Shown here: positions 9,717 through 17,571 of the stretch, piece by piece
Layout of the letters: each line of letters opens with the position of its first letter
Position numbering within the stretch: position 1 is the stretch's first letter
From: Jimgerdemannia flammicorona
Taxonomy: Eukaryota; Mucoromycota; Endogonomycetes; Endogonales; Endogonaceae
Assembly (NCBI GenBank): GCA_003990745.1
Contig: RBNI01002352.1
Location: forward strand, 1 to 18,778
DNA: 18,778 nt
Direction of reading: 5' to 3'
Made by a program: the position numbers and the translations under genes
Notes under the pieces: model-generated
What the model was told of the DNA's origin: nothing
Database searches by the model: none
What the model saw: only the letters and a program-made list of their open reading frames with translations

Positions 9717-9811
9717 GCTTGTATACTACCACCGCACGATAACATTTGGCGAGGAATTTGAGGTCTCCGAAGATGGAATGGACGAATTAATCATCGCTCC
9801 GCAACCCAAGA

Positions 9812-9838
9812 AACCCACGCAACCCACGCAACCCACGC
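9812..9838 (+). repeat. Three 9-bp tandem units coding a Pro-Thr-Gln stalk
   Basis: AACCCACGC occurs three times in a row and codes KPTQPTQPT just before the membrane segment of the caspase-like gene. Replication slippage in a linker is the likely origin. Confidence 0.8.
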
Positions 9839-9856
9839 ATCATATAGCGACGGTGA

Positions 9857-9914
9857 TCGGTCTCGGTCTCGCTCTCGGTCTCGGTTTCGGTTTCGTTTTC
9901 GTTTTCGGTTCGGC
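9857..9914 (+). repeat. TCGGTC/TCGTTT hexamer tract coding a Gly/Leu/Phe/Val membrane segment
   Basis: A degenerate TCGGTC-type tract drifts stepwise from TCGGTC to TCGGTT to TCGTTT. In the caspase-like frame it codes alternating residues, GLGLALGLGFGFVFVFG, long enough to span a membrane. The anchor therefore appears to be built from a microsatellite. Confidence 0.75.
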
Positions 9915-9960
9915 GATTTATCTATTATATTTCTGACGACCACTATCATTCTGCCTAGTC

Positions 9961-10047
9961 CCACTCAAACTCCCGAATATGGAATAGGGAAAGCCGGGAA
10001 AGTCGTCGACCAGGTGGCCAACTTCGTTTGTGATCCTAATCGCTATG
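9961..10047 (+). other. Exon-like stretch after the caspase-like gene
   Basis: Between a CTGCCTAG acceptor-like site and a good donor (TAT then GTAAGT) the frame reads GIGKAGKVVDQVANFVCDPN. It could be an exon of another broken gene or an alternative 3' part of the caspase-like gene. Family not recognised. Confidence 0.3.
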
Positions 10048-10995
10048 TAAGTCCTGTCGGGATACTCTAATTGACAACCTCCTTTGTGGTCGTTTTTGAA
10101 ACTCTAATAGCTTAAGATTAACTTTGATTGTAATAAGTTGAGCGCGAATATTATCGTAGTTGCGATAAAAATGATGTAGTGGCTTTCCCAACATCAACAA
10201 TAACAATGGACCTCTCTACATGTGTTTATAATTCGCTTGAATAAAGGAATAAGGGTTGAATAAAGGGATAAGGGTGACTTGCTAAGTAAAATAGCTGCGA
10301 CAACCCATCGCCAACGAATAGGGAACATCTAAAAATACGCCAAGATCTATTACGCGCAATTGGTTGTATAACATTGTCCAGTTTAGCGAACCACAGAACC
10401 GAACAAGGGAATAGTCAACACAGCTCGTTTCAAAACTCGTCTAGTTGCCGGGGAAAAGTGCTCCTTTTTCTCATAGACAAGCAAAATTCTGAGGAATCGA
10501 AACCGTCGAACCCACTCGTGGAACCAAACCAAAGGCTATAGTGAAACTAGGCCATCGACCGCATTAAGCACTTTGGAAGCAGAATTTGCTCATTTTGATT
10601 GCACAGTAATCTTGGGAAATATAGAATGATATGCCTAGGAAGCCACATGGTCGTATCAAGGCGAATGCGTGTCAAGGCGACTGCGTGTCAGGTTCTTTCT
10701 GACAATTGACATCCAAAATATTGATTTGCTTTCCGCAGGCAGGTAGAAGTGTGAAGTTCAAACATTCCAATTCGTCACGTTGGTGAATGTATTTGTTAGC
10801 TTTGTCTGTGTGGCTGAATATGGAAAAAAGAAGCATTCCGGAATGAATGATAATGGTGTTCAGTTTTCGCCATTTCGACCGGAATCTCCAATGCTTTAAA
10901 TCAGGCATCCGCGCGCTCTACAGTGCAATTTAGGTTCAACACACTCCGCATACCATACCTCAGGAGTATAAATACTGACACAGTTTAAACCTCTT
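10048..10995. other. Gene-poor spacer with two short tandem duplications
   Basis: No supported gene. At 10237-10274 a 19-bp unit, TTGAATAAAGGAATAAGGG, is present twice with one difference. At 10655-10686 a 16-bp unit, ATCAAGGCGAATGCGT, is present twice with two differences. The rest shows only short frames. Confidence 0.6.
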
Positions 10996-10999
10996 ATAT

Positions 11000-11024
11000 G
11001 GGGTGTACTGCAACAAAACCAGAC
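11000..11024 (+). repeat. Left terminal inverted repeat
   Basis: Matches the reverse complement of 11857-11881 at 23 of 25 positions and is immediately preceded by ATAT. Confidence 0.85.
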
Positions 11025-11318
11025 CACCTTTTCTCCATTACAAGTCACATTACACAAGCTTTTACAACACTTTCCATGAAAAGAGACTAGCAACATGACA
11101 TTGCACAAGAGTTCAGACAGGTGTGCTTGGTTGGGTGGACCTGGGGCCTTCGGGTGGCAGTATGTCAGGTGTGGGTATGGCATGGGTATGGGTTTCTTCA
11201 CAGCATGAGTGGGCAGGGGGGGGTCTGGAGGGCATCCAGTACCTGGTGCAGGTGGTGGAGGAGTGAGGCTCATGAGCTTTGCTGACAAGGTGAAGGTAGG
11301 GGGGTGGCCTAGTGGTGC

Positions 11319-11840
11319 TCAGGGAGGCAGGTCTGGGGAGAAGGGGAAGGCAAGTCCTGGGAGAACTGGAGGGTCACTGCTGGGTGGGGCCTGAGTAGGG
11401 GTTGGTGGGGCTTCTGTTGGGGGCAGAGGTAGGACTGCTACGATAATGTAGCGATTACAAACGAGTACAATTCTTCGAAGACATGCCTGTTCTGTTTCTC
11501 CAAAGTCATTCTCCATCATGCTCATAGGACAGTTGATGGAAAAGAACGAGTCATCCATTTGCATGGTGCCATTGAATACGTCCATCCCCGGTGCCCAGCA
11601 AGGAGGATCAACCACACCACTAGAGGAAGGGATGCAAACGTGGCAGCGAATATTGCTCTTTCGGGGGCCTCCATCATCCTCTCATCCGACCACCAACCAC
11701 TTCCTCCTTTTCGCTGTGATGCCAATAACACAAGGTATAACCTTGCGAAAGAACTCCTGGCAGTTGTGACACCAGGATTGGTTCCCCGCGACTCCATTCG
11801 AGATGAATGTGAGGAAGGAAATTTGAATTTTTCTTTTCAT
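11319..11840 (-). CDS. Hypothetical two-exon small cysteine-containing protein inside the TIR element
   Basis: The minus strand can be read as ATG at 11840, exon 11840-11698, a 78-nt intron 11697-11620 (GTTGGT to CTCTAG), and exon 11619-11319, for 147 residues in frame. It begins MKRKIQISFLTFISNGVAGN, has QSWCHNCQEFFRKVIPCVIG, then gains a Cys at the junction, CWAPGMDVFNGT, INCPMSMM and EQACLRRIVLVCNRY. It ends in a long Pro/Thr/Ser-rich tail (PPTEAPPTPTQAPPSSDPP). The cysteines before and after the intron and the phase match favour a real gene fragment. The weak leader could be a poor signal peptide. The tail crosses into the CpG-poor half at about 11433, so it may be captured-gene plus element sequence. 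Other frames are also open here, so this model is tentative. Confidence 0.35.
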
Positions 11841-11856
11841 CTCACTTGCTCACTTT

Positions 11857-11881
11857 GTCTGGTTTTGTTGCAGCACGCCCC
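11857..11881 (-). repeat. Right terminal inverted repeat
   Basis: Partner of 11000-11024, immediately followed by ATAT. Its inner extension (ACTTTGT, TCA further in) is also shared with the orphan end at 3011. Confidence 0.85.
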
Positions 11882-11885
11882 ATAT

Positions 11886-12512
11886 CATGAAACCGATTGA
11901 AATTTTCACAGCCTACATCAAACACCTACACCACAAAGCCCACGCCAACCCATAGTGAAATTCGAGCTTACAAATCCTCAAGCGTTGGAAAGCATCCTCA
12001 CTCGATTCTCGAAAGATAGAATACAAAAAACGCAACGAATATAGACTACCCTACAAAAAACGCAACGAATATAGACTACCCCGTTTTGTTCTCCTTGCCG
12101 TCTTCATCTAATACAAATCGATCACGATGACACCTAGTGTCTGCCTTTGCTCCGAGCACCCTCTATCGTCAGGAATGCCGCCTCGATGCACCCCCCTCCC
12201 AAGGACAAATATAAAAGAAAGCTGGGAGTCCAATGGAAGAACCGACTTGGAATGTGTCATCCTTTTAATTTTAATTTTATTTATAATTCTTTCTGAATAA
12301 CAAAACATGGCTCTCTGCAATAAATCCAACTTGTGCTATTTTTATTTCTATTCCACCTTCCTTTTTACACAAAATAATTCACAATTATAGACAAAAACAG
12401 AAAACAAAAAAAAAAAAAAAGAGAAATGGAGAATAGACCCGACGTAGTGCACGTGTGCTCACTTTAGCAGCTGAATCAATCACGTTCAATTTAGCCTTTT
12501 CTCACACTTGCC
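11886..12512. other. Spacer with short exon-like frame and A-rich stretch
   Basis: A plus-strand frame around 11965-12116 reads LKRWKASSLDSRKIEYKK and then the duplicated NEYRLP repeat before RFVLLAVFI and a stop. It has no start and no recognised domain. A pure A tract (12406-12420) lies inside an A/C-rich stretch at about 12370-12420. Nothing else is supported. Confidence 0.4.
12022..12081. repeat. Perfect 30-bp tandem duplication
   Basis: Two identical, directly abutting 30-bp units (12022-12051 and 12052-12081). The length is a multiple of three, and the open plus-strand frame reads YKKRNEYRLP twice. Perfect identity indicates a recent slippage or unequal exchange. Confidence 0.9.
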
Positions 12513-12803
12513 TCAAATCATCTCCAGTACTCCGTCATCTAGACGGCGGCTTCGGATCGCATGGCCAACGACTCGAACTCGGACGACAGGGACCGTAGGC
12601 CCAACCCCGGCTGCGGCGTGCGACTTTTCTCCCGTGAAACTTTCAGTCGGTTTATCATGTCGGTAGGCGATTTGCCCAGCTATCTGATTTTTTTCATTTT
12701 TTCTGATAACAATGGTCGTGCTCCTCACCCTGGCACGGCTTCCTCGTTGGTTCCAGCTCCGGGGAAAGCGGGGTGGTGCTCTTCCGGGTTCTGTGAAAGA
12801 CAT
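12513..12803 (-). CDS. Doubtful GC-rich ORF, 96 codons
   Basis: Starts MSFTEPGRAPPRFPRSW and ends VVGHAIRSRRLDDGVLEMI. It is arginine-rich and has no recognised domain. The plus strand is also open here (12561-12833), so strand and reality are uncertain. An imperfect 16-bp tandem repeat (GTGTAGGGGCGAATGA at 12818 and again at 12834) lies just upstream of its start. Confidence 0.2.
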   Translation of the reverse strand: MSFTEPGRAPPRFPRSWNQRGSRARVRSTTIVIRKNEKNQIAGQIAYRHDKPTESFTGEKSHAAAGVGPTVPVVRVRVVGHAIRSRRLDDGVLEMI

Positions 12804-12849
12804 ATTAATGGGTGTAAGTGTAGGGGCGAATGAGTGTAGGGGTGAATGT

Positions 12850-13305
12850 GCTTGTTTCTGCTCGAAAATCTATTCAAAGCGCACACGGGGTTTGTGTAGA
12901 GGTACCCGAATTGATGCAGCCCCAATTTCAGGTTTGACGTTCTTGCGATTTATGCCGAGAGTTCTAGACCAGATCTAAGAGTTCGTCACCACGGACAACA
13001 AGCAAAGAATCATATTTTGCGCAAGCTACTTGCTCACAAAGACCTGATGATGGGAGGTGGGCAATTTTACCGGGGTTGAGGGGGTGGTGGTGTAATCCAC
13101 GTTGAACAACGGGTCGCAACTCTACGCAAGCCGAACAGTTCTATGCGCATCCTCGAGGCCTTTCCATAAGGCTTACGCGGCGACCGTTACGTAATCTATA
13201 GTATTAGTCAGAGAGGTAGAAAGGCCGTATAAATATGGGAGTAATAAAGTCCGGTGGATTAGCTAGAAGAGCACCGTCAGGAAGAATCCGTGAATAGGTC
13301 ATTTT
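12850..13305. other. Spacer without supported gene
   Basis: Short frames only, with a G-rich stretch near 13048-13095. I see no domain, splice ladder or terminal repeat. Confidence 0.4.
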
Positions 13306-13754
13306 TCAGATTTTACTAGCGATAGATGCGACTTTACAGACTAACTGCTGCGCCACAATCCTATCCACAAACCTTGCACCGAGCTCGTTGTTAGAGATAT
13401 CAGGGCTAGCGGCCACTGCTGCGTTTTGACAACGAGGCGGGCATTCGAGCATATCAATTCGCGCGGAATATGAGAAAGTAACGTGATGATACAATGACTA
13501 TCTACACAAATTCATGAATGTTACCGATACATCAACAAGATACAGGACCCACTCGATTACCAACATAAAATCACGCCAAACACGTTTTGGAAAGTCACCT
13601 TGACGAAGAACACGTGGACGCATCTTGAAAATGATAAGAACCTCCCGGAATTCAGTTGTCGCGAAACGCGCCGGACTTGACACACCTGCGGCAGCTTCAA
13701 CAATGTCATGGAGGTTACTGTTATTGGCATTGTGTAGTGCGGTCTAATTTATTA
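13306..13754 (-). pseudogene. Unrecognised coding relic with one in-frame stop
   Basis: A single minus-strand frame is open from about 13754 to 13306 apart from one TAG at 13498-13500. It reads SNLHDIVEAAAGVSSPARFA, then PRVLRQGDFPKRVWRDFMLV, WVLYLVDVSVTFMNLCR, the stop, and afterwards NNELGARFVDRIVAQQLV. The length (about 149 codons), amphipathic helices and one consistent frame argue for a former exon. The family is not recognised. No start codon is evident at its upstream edge (an in-frame TAG precedes it), so a 5' exon is missing. Confidence 0.45.
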
Positions 13755-14147
13755 CCACAAATTTTCGATTACATGATCGTAAGCTTTATCTAATTCCGTT
13801 GACTTATCACGATCGCAATATTACTGAATATTAGAACGCAAATGACGTGTTCATGGACCCTACAAATGCTATGATGCATGTAGACGACTTCCGTGTGTTC
13901 ACTTTGTCTTAAAACCCACTTCTTGCTCATGTTTACCAAGCGAAATCACCTATCAAAACTGTTCGAAAAGATCCGATATTGCATAGAATAGCCGTCAGTA
14001 TTCGCGCGTTTGTTTTTTTTTTTTACTTCTTTTATTCAATACCATTTCCAATGATACAATGGCTAAAGTGAATACAAGTCGGGGCTTGACGGGTGAAGTC
14101 TTTGGCATCTACAGCGGTTTCCTGCCTGAGATTCACATTCGGACTGT
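13755..14147. other. Spacer downstream of secreted-protein copy 1
   Basis: No gene supported. A 13-bp match (13897-13909, GTTCACTTTGTCT) to the inner part of the transposon end at 3012 stops there and may be chance. A short poly-T precedes the tail-side homology shared by the two secreted-protein copies. Confidence 0.4.
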
Positions 14148-14516
14148 CTACATGCACTTGCAAACGTCAAAGTTGTAGACTTGGCTCTTAGGAAAAGTGT
14201 AAACATCAATGCATATCGGGGTCGAAGTACACAGTTATTTGGCCTTGTCGAAGCCATCGAGACACCCCTGGAGGGTTTTGGTGCACGGCGGGGTCAGCGT
14301 AGCCGGTTTCTTGCAGGTGTATGTCTTGAAGACCAAAATGAAAGGCGAGCGACATTTTAGGCCATCGCAATTATCATTGTCGGGCGGAAGGAGAGGTCAG
14401 GGTGAGCTTCAATTTCAGTTTTGAACGTTGACTGGAGACGAGTGAAAAGATGGAGTGGCAAATACCTGACACTGCCGCAAGCGTAGCGAAGAGGAACAGG
14501 TACCTTTGTAGGCCAT
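14148..14516 (-). pseudogene. Small cysteine-rich secreted-type protein, copy 1 (broken)
   Basis: Model on the minus strand: exon 1 14516-14466, a 59-nt intron 14465-14407 (GTATTT to TTGAAG), and exon 2 14406-14148. Exon 1 holds a hydrophobic leader (YLFLFATLAAVSG), though not in frame with the ATG at 14516, so an indel is likely. The mature part has NCDGLKCRSPF, TYTCKKPA, PPCTKTLQGCLDGFDKAK, then a TAA at 14235-14237 where copy 2 has Cys, then LCTSTPICIDVYTF and VYNFDVCKCM before TAG. Cysteine spacing of this sort occurs in fungal effector-like and other extracellular peptides, but no named family is recognised. The gene shares structure, flanks and promoter with copy 2. Confidence 0.6.
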
Positions 14517-14620
14517 GGCGATTAGCGTGGTGCTTTGTTTTGTGCAGAAGGAAGCGGTGATGGCGATTTGCTTTGTATGGACAGAAGGATGATATTGAAA
14601 TTGAGGTGCAATTCATGACC

Positions 14621-14630
14621 CTTTATATAC
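14621..14630 (-). promoter_or_regulatory. TATA box of secreted-protein copy 1
   Basis: Minus-strand GTATATAAAG about 105 bp upstream of the ATG, at the same place in the duplicated unit as the TATA motif at 16490-16497. It lies just upstream of the ATG at 14616, making that Met an unlikely start. Confidence 0.5.
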
Positions 14631-14798
14631 TTATTTGTGCGAACTGCCAGTACGTAATTAGATTCCATCGAAATGTTGAGCTAGAAATTGGTGCCGATGC
14701 TACTTTGGCGGAAACCGGGCAACTAGCGATGTGCGGAGCTGTTAATAGGGTTGTACACCGGTCCTACCACCAAGCCCGAACTAAGAAAGGTCGTTCAA

Positions 14799-14806
14799 TC
14801 ACGTGA
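14799..14806. promoter_or_regulatory. TCACGTGA palindrome upstream of copy 1
   Basis: An 8-bp perfect palindrome containing the CACGTG E-box, bound by bHLH factors, about 170 bp upstream of the TATA box. The same palindrome is kept about 160 bp upstream of the copy 2 TATA box, although the DNA between has diverged. Confidence 0.4.
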
Positions 14807-15003
14807 GTGAATTCACATATCAAACGTATCTGAAATATCCAGAGGATCACGCCAATATATTTACAATGGATCGGCCCGTCGATCCGTAAGGGTTTGGCTA
14901 ACTGCATTCGTAAGCCGGGAATGTCAATGTACAAGCCTCTCTGTCGATCGATTTTGGTATATACAGCAACCGAACATGACCCTCACGTCTAAAGTCATAT
15001 TGC

Positions 15004-15411
15004 GTGATAATGAATCCATCCAGTATGCAAAAGATATTCCCCAATATTGAAGACCTATTCCCAGAAAGACAAATTCCGCCACCACTACCAGTGGCCATCA
15101 ATAAGGAGAATATGAAGTCAAAAAAAAAAACCCCCCCGAATCAGCAGAAAGCTGATCAAATGGCAGTAATACCAAAAACTAAGCACAGAACGACGACAAT
15201 CAAGTCTGTCATAAACCCCAAAAAAATCAAAGCCTACTATTGCACTATATATTCTTCACATTGTAATCTGTTCCGCTTTCTTCACGATTTTGTTCCTAAC
15301 ATAGGCTTCTATCACATGAGAGTGCTTGCTGCATCCTATTCTCTTGATAGGGATGTCGGAAAAATCTCTCTAATACCTTATACAAATTCAGTTTCCTATT
15401 TCTACAAATAA
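15004..15411 (+). CDS. Doubtful lysine-rich ORF, 135 codons
   Basis: Starts MIMNPSSMQKIFPNIEDLFP, continues through a Pro/Lys-rich low-complexity stretch (KSKKKTPPNQQKAD) and ends in an aromatic-rich tail. It contains a run of 11 A then 7 C (15120-15137), a typical site of slippage, so the frame beyond it is unsafe. The first 20 residues look more protein-like than the rest. No family recognised. Confidence 0.25.
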   Translation: MIMNPSSMQKIFPNIEDLFPERQIPPPLPVAINKENMKSKKKTPPNQQKADQMAVIPKTKHRTTTIKSVINPKKIKAYYCTIYSSHCNLFRFLHDFVPNIGFYHMRVLAASYSLDRDVGKISLIPYTNSVSYFYK

Positions 15412-15972
15412 ATATCCTCACAGACCTGACATTATCTTATCTTCCAATAATAATAATAAATACTTCAAGGCATATTCCGCCAAACATGACCCTCGAATTA
15501 AACTTCAGCAGATGTGAACTTGAACCCTAAAAGATGCGGAATACATAGCCGCATGACCGCCATCTCAATGAGAATTGGAAAATTAAGTAAAATGGCTGAC
15601 TAACAATATCAACCTAGATCATCATCAAGTAAGTTACTATAGGCTACAGGAGTCTTTCCGTTAAATCTCGTGTAGGTCATTAGTCGCTGCTTGAAGTAGC
15701 GCTATTTCAAACAACTGTTACCTTTAGTATGTCTTATAAAAACATACTCTAAATTCCGCCTTCGATTTCGTTGTCCCAACATCCATTTTCACGAAGGGAG
15801 GCACGTGTTGGTTTTTGATTTTCTTTTAATACTAATCTGAATTTATACTGGATAATATCGCTAAACTCCGATACCCTAATTAACGAAACTACAATGGTGG
15901 CTAAAAGCGAGTACATTAATCCTTTGGGGAATCTCTTGTGGTTTCCCACTGGGGATTCACATTTGGACTGTT
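15412..15972. other. Spacer between ORF 15004 and secreted-protein copy 2
   Basis: AT-rich with a short TAA microsatellite near 15446-15460. The part next to 15972 is still homologous to the region downstream of copy 1. No separate gene is supported. Confidence 0.4.
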
Positions 15973-16402
15973 TTACATGTACTTGCAAAAGTTAAAGTTG
16001 TAGACTTGATCCTTAGGACAAGTGTGGACATCAATACATATCGTGATCGAGGTGCACAGACATTTGACCTTGTCGAAGCCATCAAATCCAGCGTTGAGAC
16101 ACCCCTAGAGGGTTTTGGCGCACGGCGAAGGCAGCGGAATAGCCTTGATGCATTTGCATGTGTCAAGATTCAAAACGAAGGGTGAGTGGCATTTTACGCC
16201 AGCGCAATCATCGGGGCCGCTGTCGGGCGGAGGGAGAGGTCCGGCTGGTTGCGAAGCGAATCGTAAAGGGTTAGCTTCAATTTTCATTTTGAACGTTAAC
16301 TGGAAGCGAGTGAAAAGGTGGATAGAGGTAAATACCTAATACTGCCGTAAGCATGGCAAAAGCGCTGGAGAATCAGGTACTTTTGTAGGCCATGGCGAGC
16401 AT
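15973..16402 (-). pseudogene. Small cysteine-rich secreted-type protein, copy 2 (broken)
   Basis: Model on the minus strand: exon 1 16402-16336, a 61-nt intron 16335-16275, and exon 2 16274-15973. Exon 1 encodes MLAMAYKST, a TGA, then FSSAFAMLTAVL, a signal-peptide-like leader interrupted by one stop. Exon 2 reads ANPLRFASQPAGPLPPPDSG, DDCAGVKCHSPFVLNLDTCK, PSPCAKTL, a TAG (16105-16107) where copy 1 has CAG, then GCLNAGFDGFDKVKCLCTS, ICIDVHTCPKDQVYNF and FCKYM before TAA. There are about 11 cysteines in the mature region. The breaks differ from those of copy 1, so the copies decayed independently after duplication. Function unknown; extracellular location is inferred from the leader. Confidence 0.6.
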
Positions 16403-16489
16403 TGCTTTGTTTGGAAGGAAGCGGTGAAGGTGATTTGCTTTGTGTGGAACCGAACGAGGATATTGAACTAGAGGTGCAACTCATGGTAC

Positions 16490-16497
16490 TTTATATA
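16490..16497 (-). promoter_or_regulatory. TATA box of secreted-protein copy 2
   Basis: Minus-strand TATATAAAG-like motif about 90 bp upstream of the ATG at 16402, corresponding to the one at 14621-14630. Confidence 0.5.
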
Positions 16498-16542
16498 CTC
16501 ATTTTCTAAACCGTCAGTAATTAACGGCTATCTCTTAAGAGG

Positions 16543-16797
16543 TCAAAATGTAGCCTTTCGACCTGGAAATTGGTGCCGAAGCAAACTGGCCCATTTTGCA
16601 AACCCATTCTGAGGCCGTTCATTCCAAATTAAGAAATCCGGGAACCGTTGTCTTATCACGTGAATGAATTTTTTCGCGTCAACGTCGATGTCATCACGGG
16701 AGAGAACCTCATTGGCGGTGGGATGGTTGGCGAAAGCTTCAGTGTTGGCGACCATTGTTGTTGAAGGTGGAAGATGGAAATTGATATGGAAAGGCAC
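16543..16797 (-). CDS. Doubtful ORF in the copy 2 upstream region
   Basis: The second half of the frame, starting at the Met at about 16755 (MVANTEAFANHPTANEVLSR, then DDIDVDAKKFIHV), looks like coding sequence. It reaches the TCACGTGA site and continues to a stop at 16543 inside the duplicated promoter. It may be a first exon of a lost gene. No family recognised. Confidence 0.25.
   Translation of the reverse strand: MPFHINFHLPPSTTMVANTEAFANHPTANEVLSRDDIDVDAKKFIHVIRQRFPDFLIWNERPQNGFAKWASLLRHQFPGRKATF
16656..16663. promoter_or_regulatory. TCACGTGA palindrome upstream of copy 2
   Basis: Counterpart of 14799-14806, kept in both copies. Confidence 0.4.
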
Positions 16798-16818
16798 GTC
16801 CTATTTATTGACATGTTC

Positions 16819-16832
16819 GTATCACGTGATAC
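16819..16832. promoter_or_regulatory. 14-bp perfect palindrome with CACGTG core
   Basis: GTATCACGTGATAC is a perfect palindrome and a second CACGTG element upstream of copy 2, about 160 bp beyond the first. Confidence 0.4.
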
Positions 16833-17317
16833 TACGGAAGATGTCACCCAGAACATAAGCTTTTGCAGCTCGCTCTTGCAGCTCGCACCAAAAATTGCGC
16901 CATTCTCAAAAAACTGCTTCATTGGTCAGAAATTTAAAAGTAGCAGAAGGTTGAAACTACGCGGCAAACGGCAAGGAGATTGCCTGCCGGCAATTGCATG
17001 CTGTTATTTACCGACCGGCGTTCTTAGTTTTCGTCCCTGTCCGTCGACATTAAAATAACCGGGTTGCAGATATTGAACACCCCGTCCCCCAAAATTAAAA
17101 TAAATAATATTAAAACAAAATAAAAAATTGCTAAAATTCGATAGGCGCACTACACGCAACGGCACTTCCATCAATAGCATCAACAACTGACTGACAGAGC
17201 GCTTCTAACGAGACACATCGTGGGAACCAACACGTACCGTTTGCCGCGAATCCGACTTTAACTATTTTATTTCTAGGCGTTTGATTCTGCTGGTGACCGA
17301 GTATACGACGGTTGTCA

Positions 17318-17445
17318 GCACTGATGACTGTTTTGGCAGGACTCCGCTCCATATCGCCACGAAAGTCGGGGAAGCGTCAAGATCGTGGGGTTGCTCGAAA
17401 CTGACTCCAGCGCCAGAGATGGACAGCACCGGACACATTCTGTAG
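17318..17445 (+). pseudogene. Ankyrin-repeat remnant
   Basis: The plus strand reads TDDCFGRTPLHIATKVG in one frame and, after a frameshift near 17370, GSVKIVGLLETDSSARDGQH in the next. Together they give one ankyrin unit (GRTPLHIAT, then VKIVGLLE) and the start of the next (ARDGQHRT). No further repeats are visible on either side, so only a fragment remains. Ankyrin repeats mediate protein-protein contacts. The antisense frames here (17131-17503) are treated as shadows. Confidence 0.6.
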
Positions 17446-17571
17446 TGAGGTTATTTGTGACCAATTTCGGAGTGGATGCAAGCACCAAAGTTATTTGCCT
17501 CACTGAACTCTTTTCTAATTAAAAGAACTCAATAATGGTAGTCCGTCCTGACACCATTTCTACCATTCTGC

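Larger units (their letters stand above)
8906..9936 (+). pseudogene. Caspase-like (C14 peptidase) domain gene with C-terminal membrane anchor, decayed
   Basis: It starts with MSSTEETNWTPSQR at 8906. It then reads, across frame changes, GDALLIGTG, STINDAH, HVLTDKSRCAYPES, VTTLTGEKASQEAILEAIDS, the catalytic-His box TFIFYSGHG (about 9172-9198), KLTSIVPFVPDG, LQKLETR, and the catalytic-Cys box SSLLNCCYS (about 9323-9349). Then come QRSYTGYKGG, KKYSAFVAGVCEALSG and HVAIFDFATYCQT. This is the p20-like core of caspase/metacaspase cysteine proteases. The tail YYHRTITFGEEFEVSEDGMD leads to a Pro/Thr stalk and a hydrophobic segment from 9857 ending at TGA 9934. Breaks: shift near 8950, TGA near 9030, TAA near 9086, one-base loss near 9165, one extra base near 9322, and a shift or intron at 9658-9716. 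Usual fungal relatives have YSG where this has YSV. Confidence 0.8.
10996..11885. mobile_element. Short TIR transposon (MITE-sized) with 4-bp target duplication
   Basis: 25-bp terminal inverted repeats at 11000-11024 (starting GGGGTGTACTGCAACAAAAC) and 11857-11881 (reverse complement starts GGGGCGTGCTGCAACAAAAC) differ at two positions. They are flanked by ATAT at 10996-10999 and 11882-11885, so the element is 882 bp. A further end of the family sits at 3011-3044, supporting mobility. No transposase is visible, so it would be moved in trans. The superfamily cannot be fixed from a 4-bp A/T duplication. The left half (to about 11433) has about one CpG and is G-rich; the right half has about sixteen, suggesting a chimeric origin. 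Confidence 0.8.

Noticed and set aside
13897..13909. Third copy of the transposon end (GTTCACTTTGTCT)
   Set aside because: Only 13 bp match, with no core inverted repeat following; may be chance.
14374..14616. Met at 14616 as the start of secreted-protein copy 1
   Set aside because: It lies about 5 nt from the TATA box and so would be upstream of the expected transcription start.
17131..17503. Minus-strand ORFs over the ankyrin fragment
   Set aside because: The plus strand encodes GRTPLHIAT; the antisense frames have no support.
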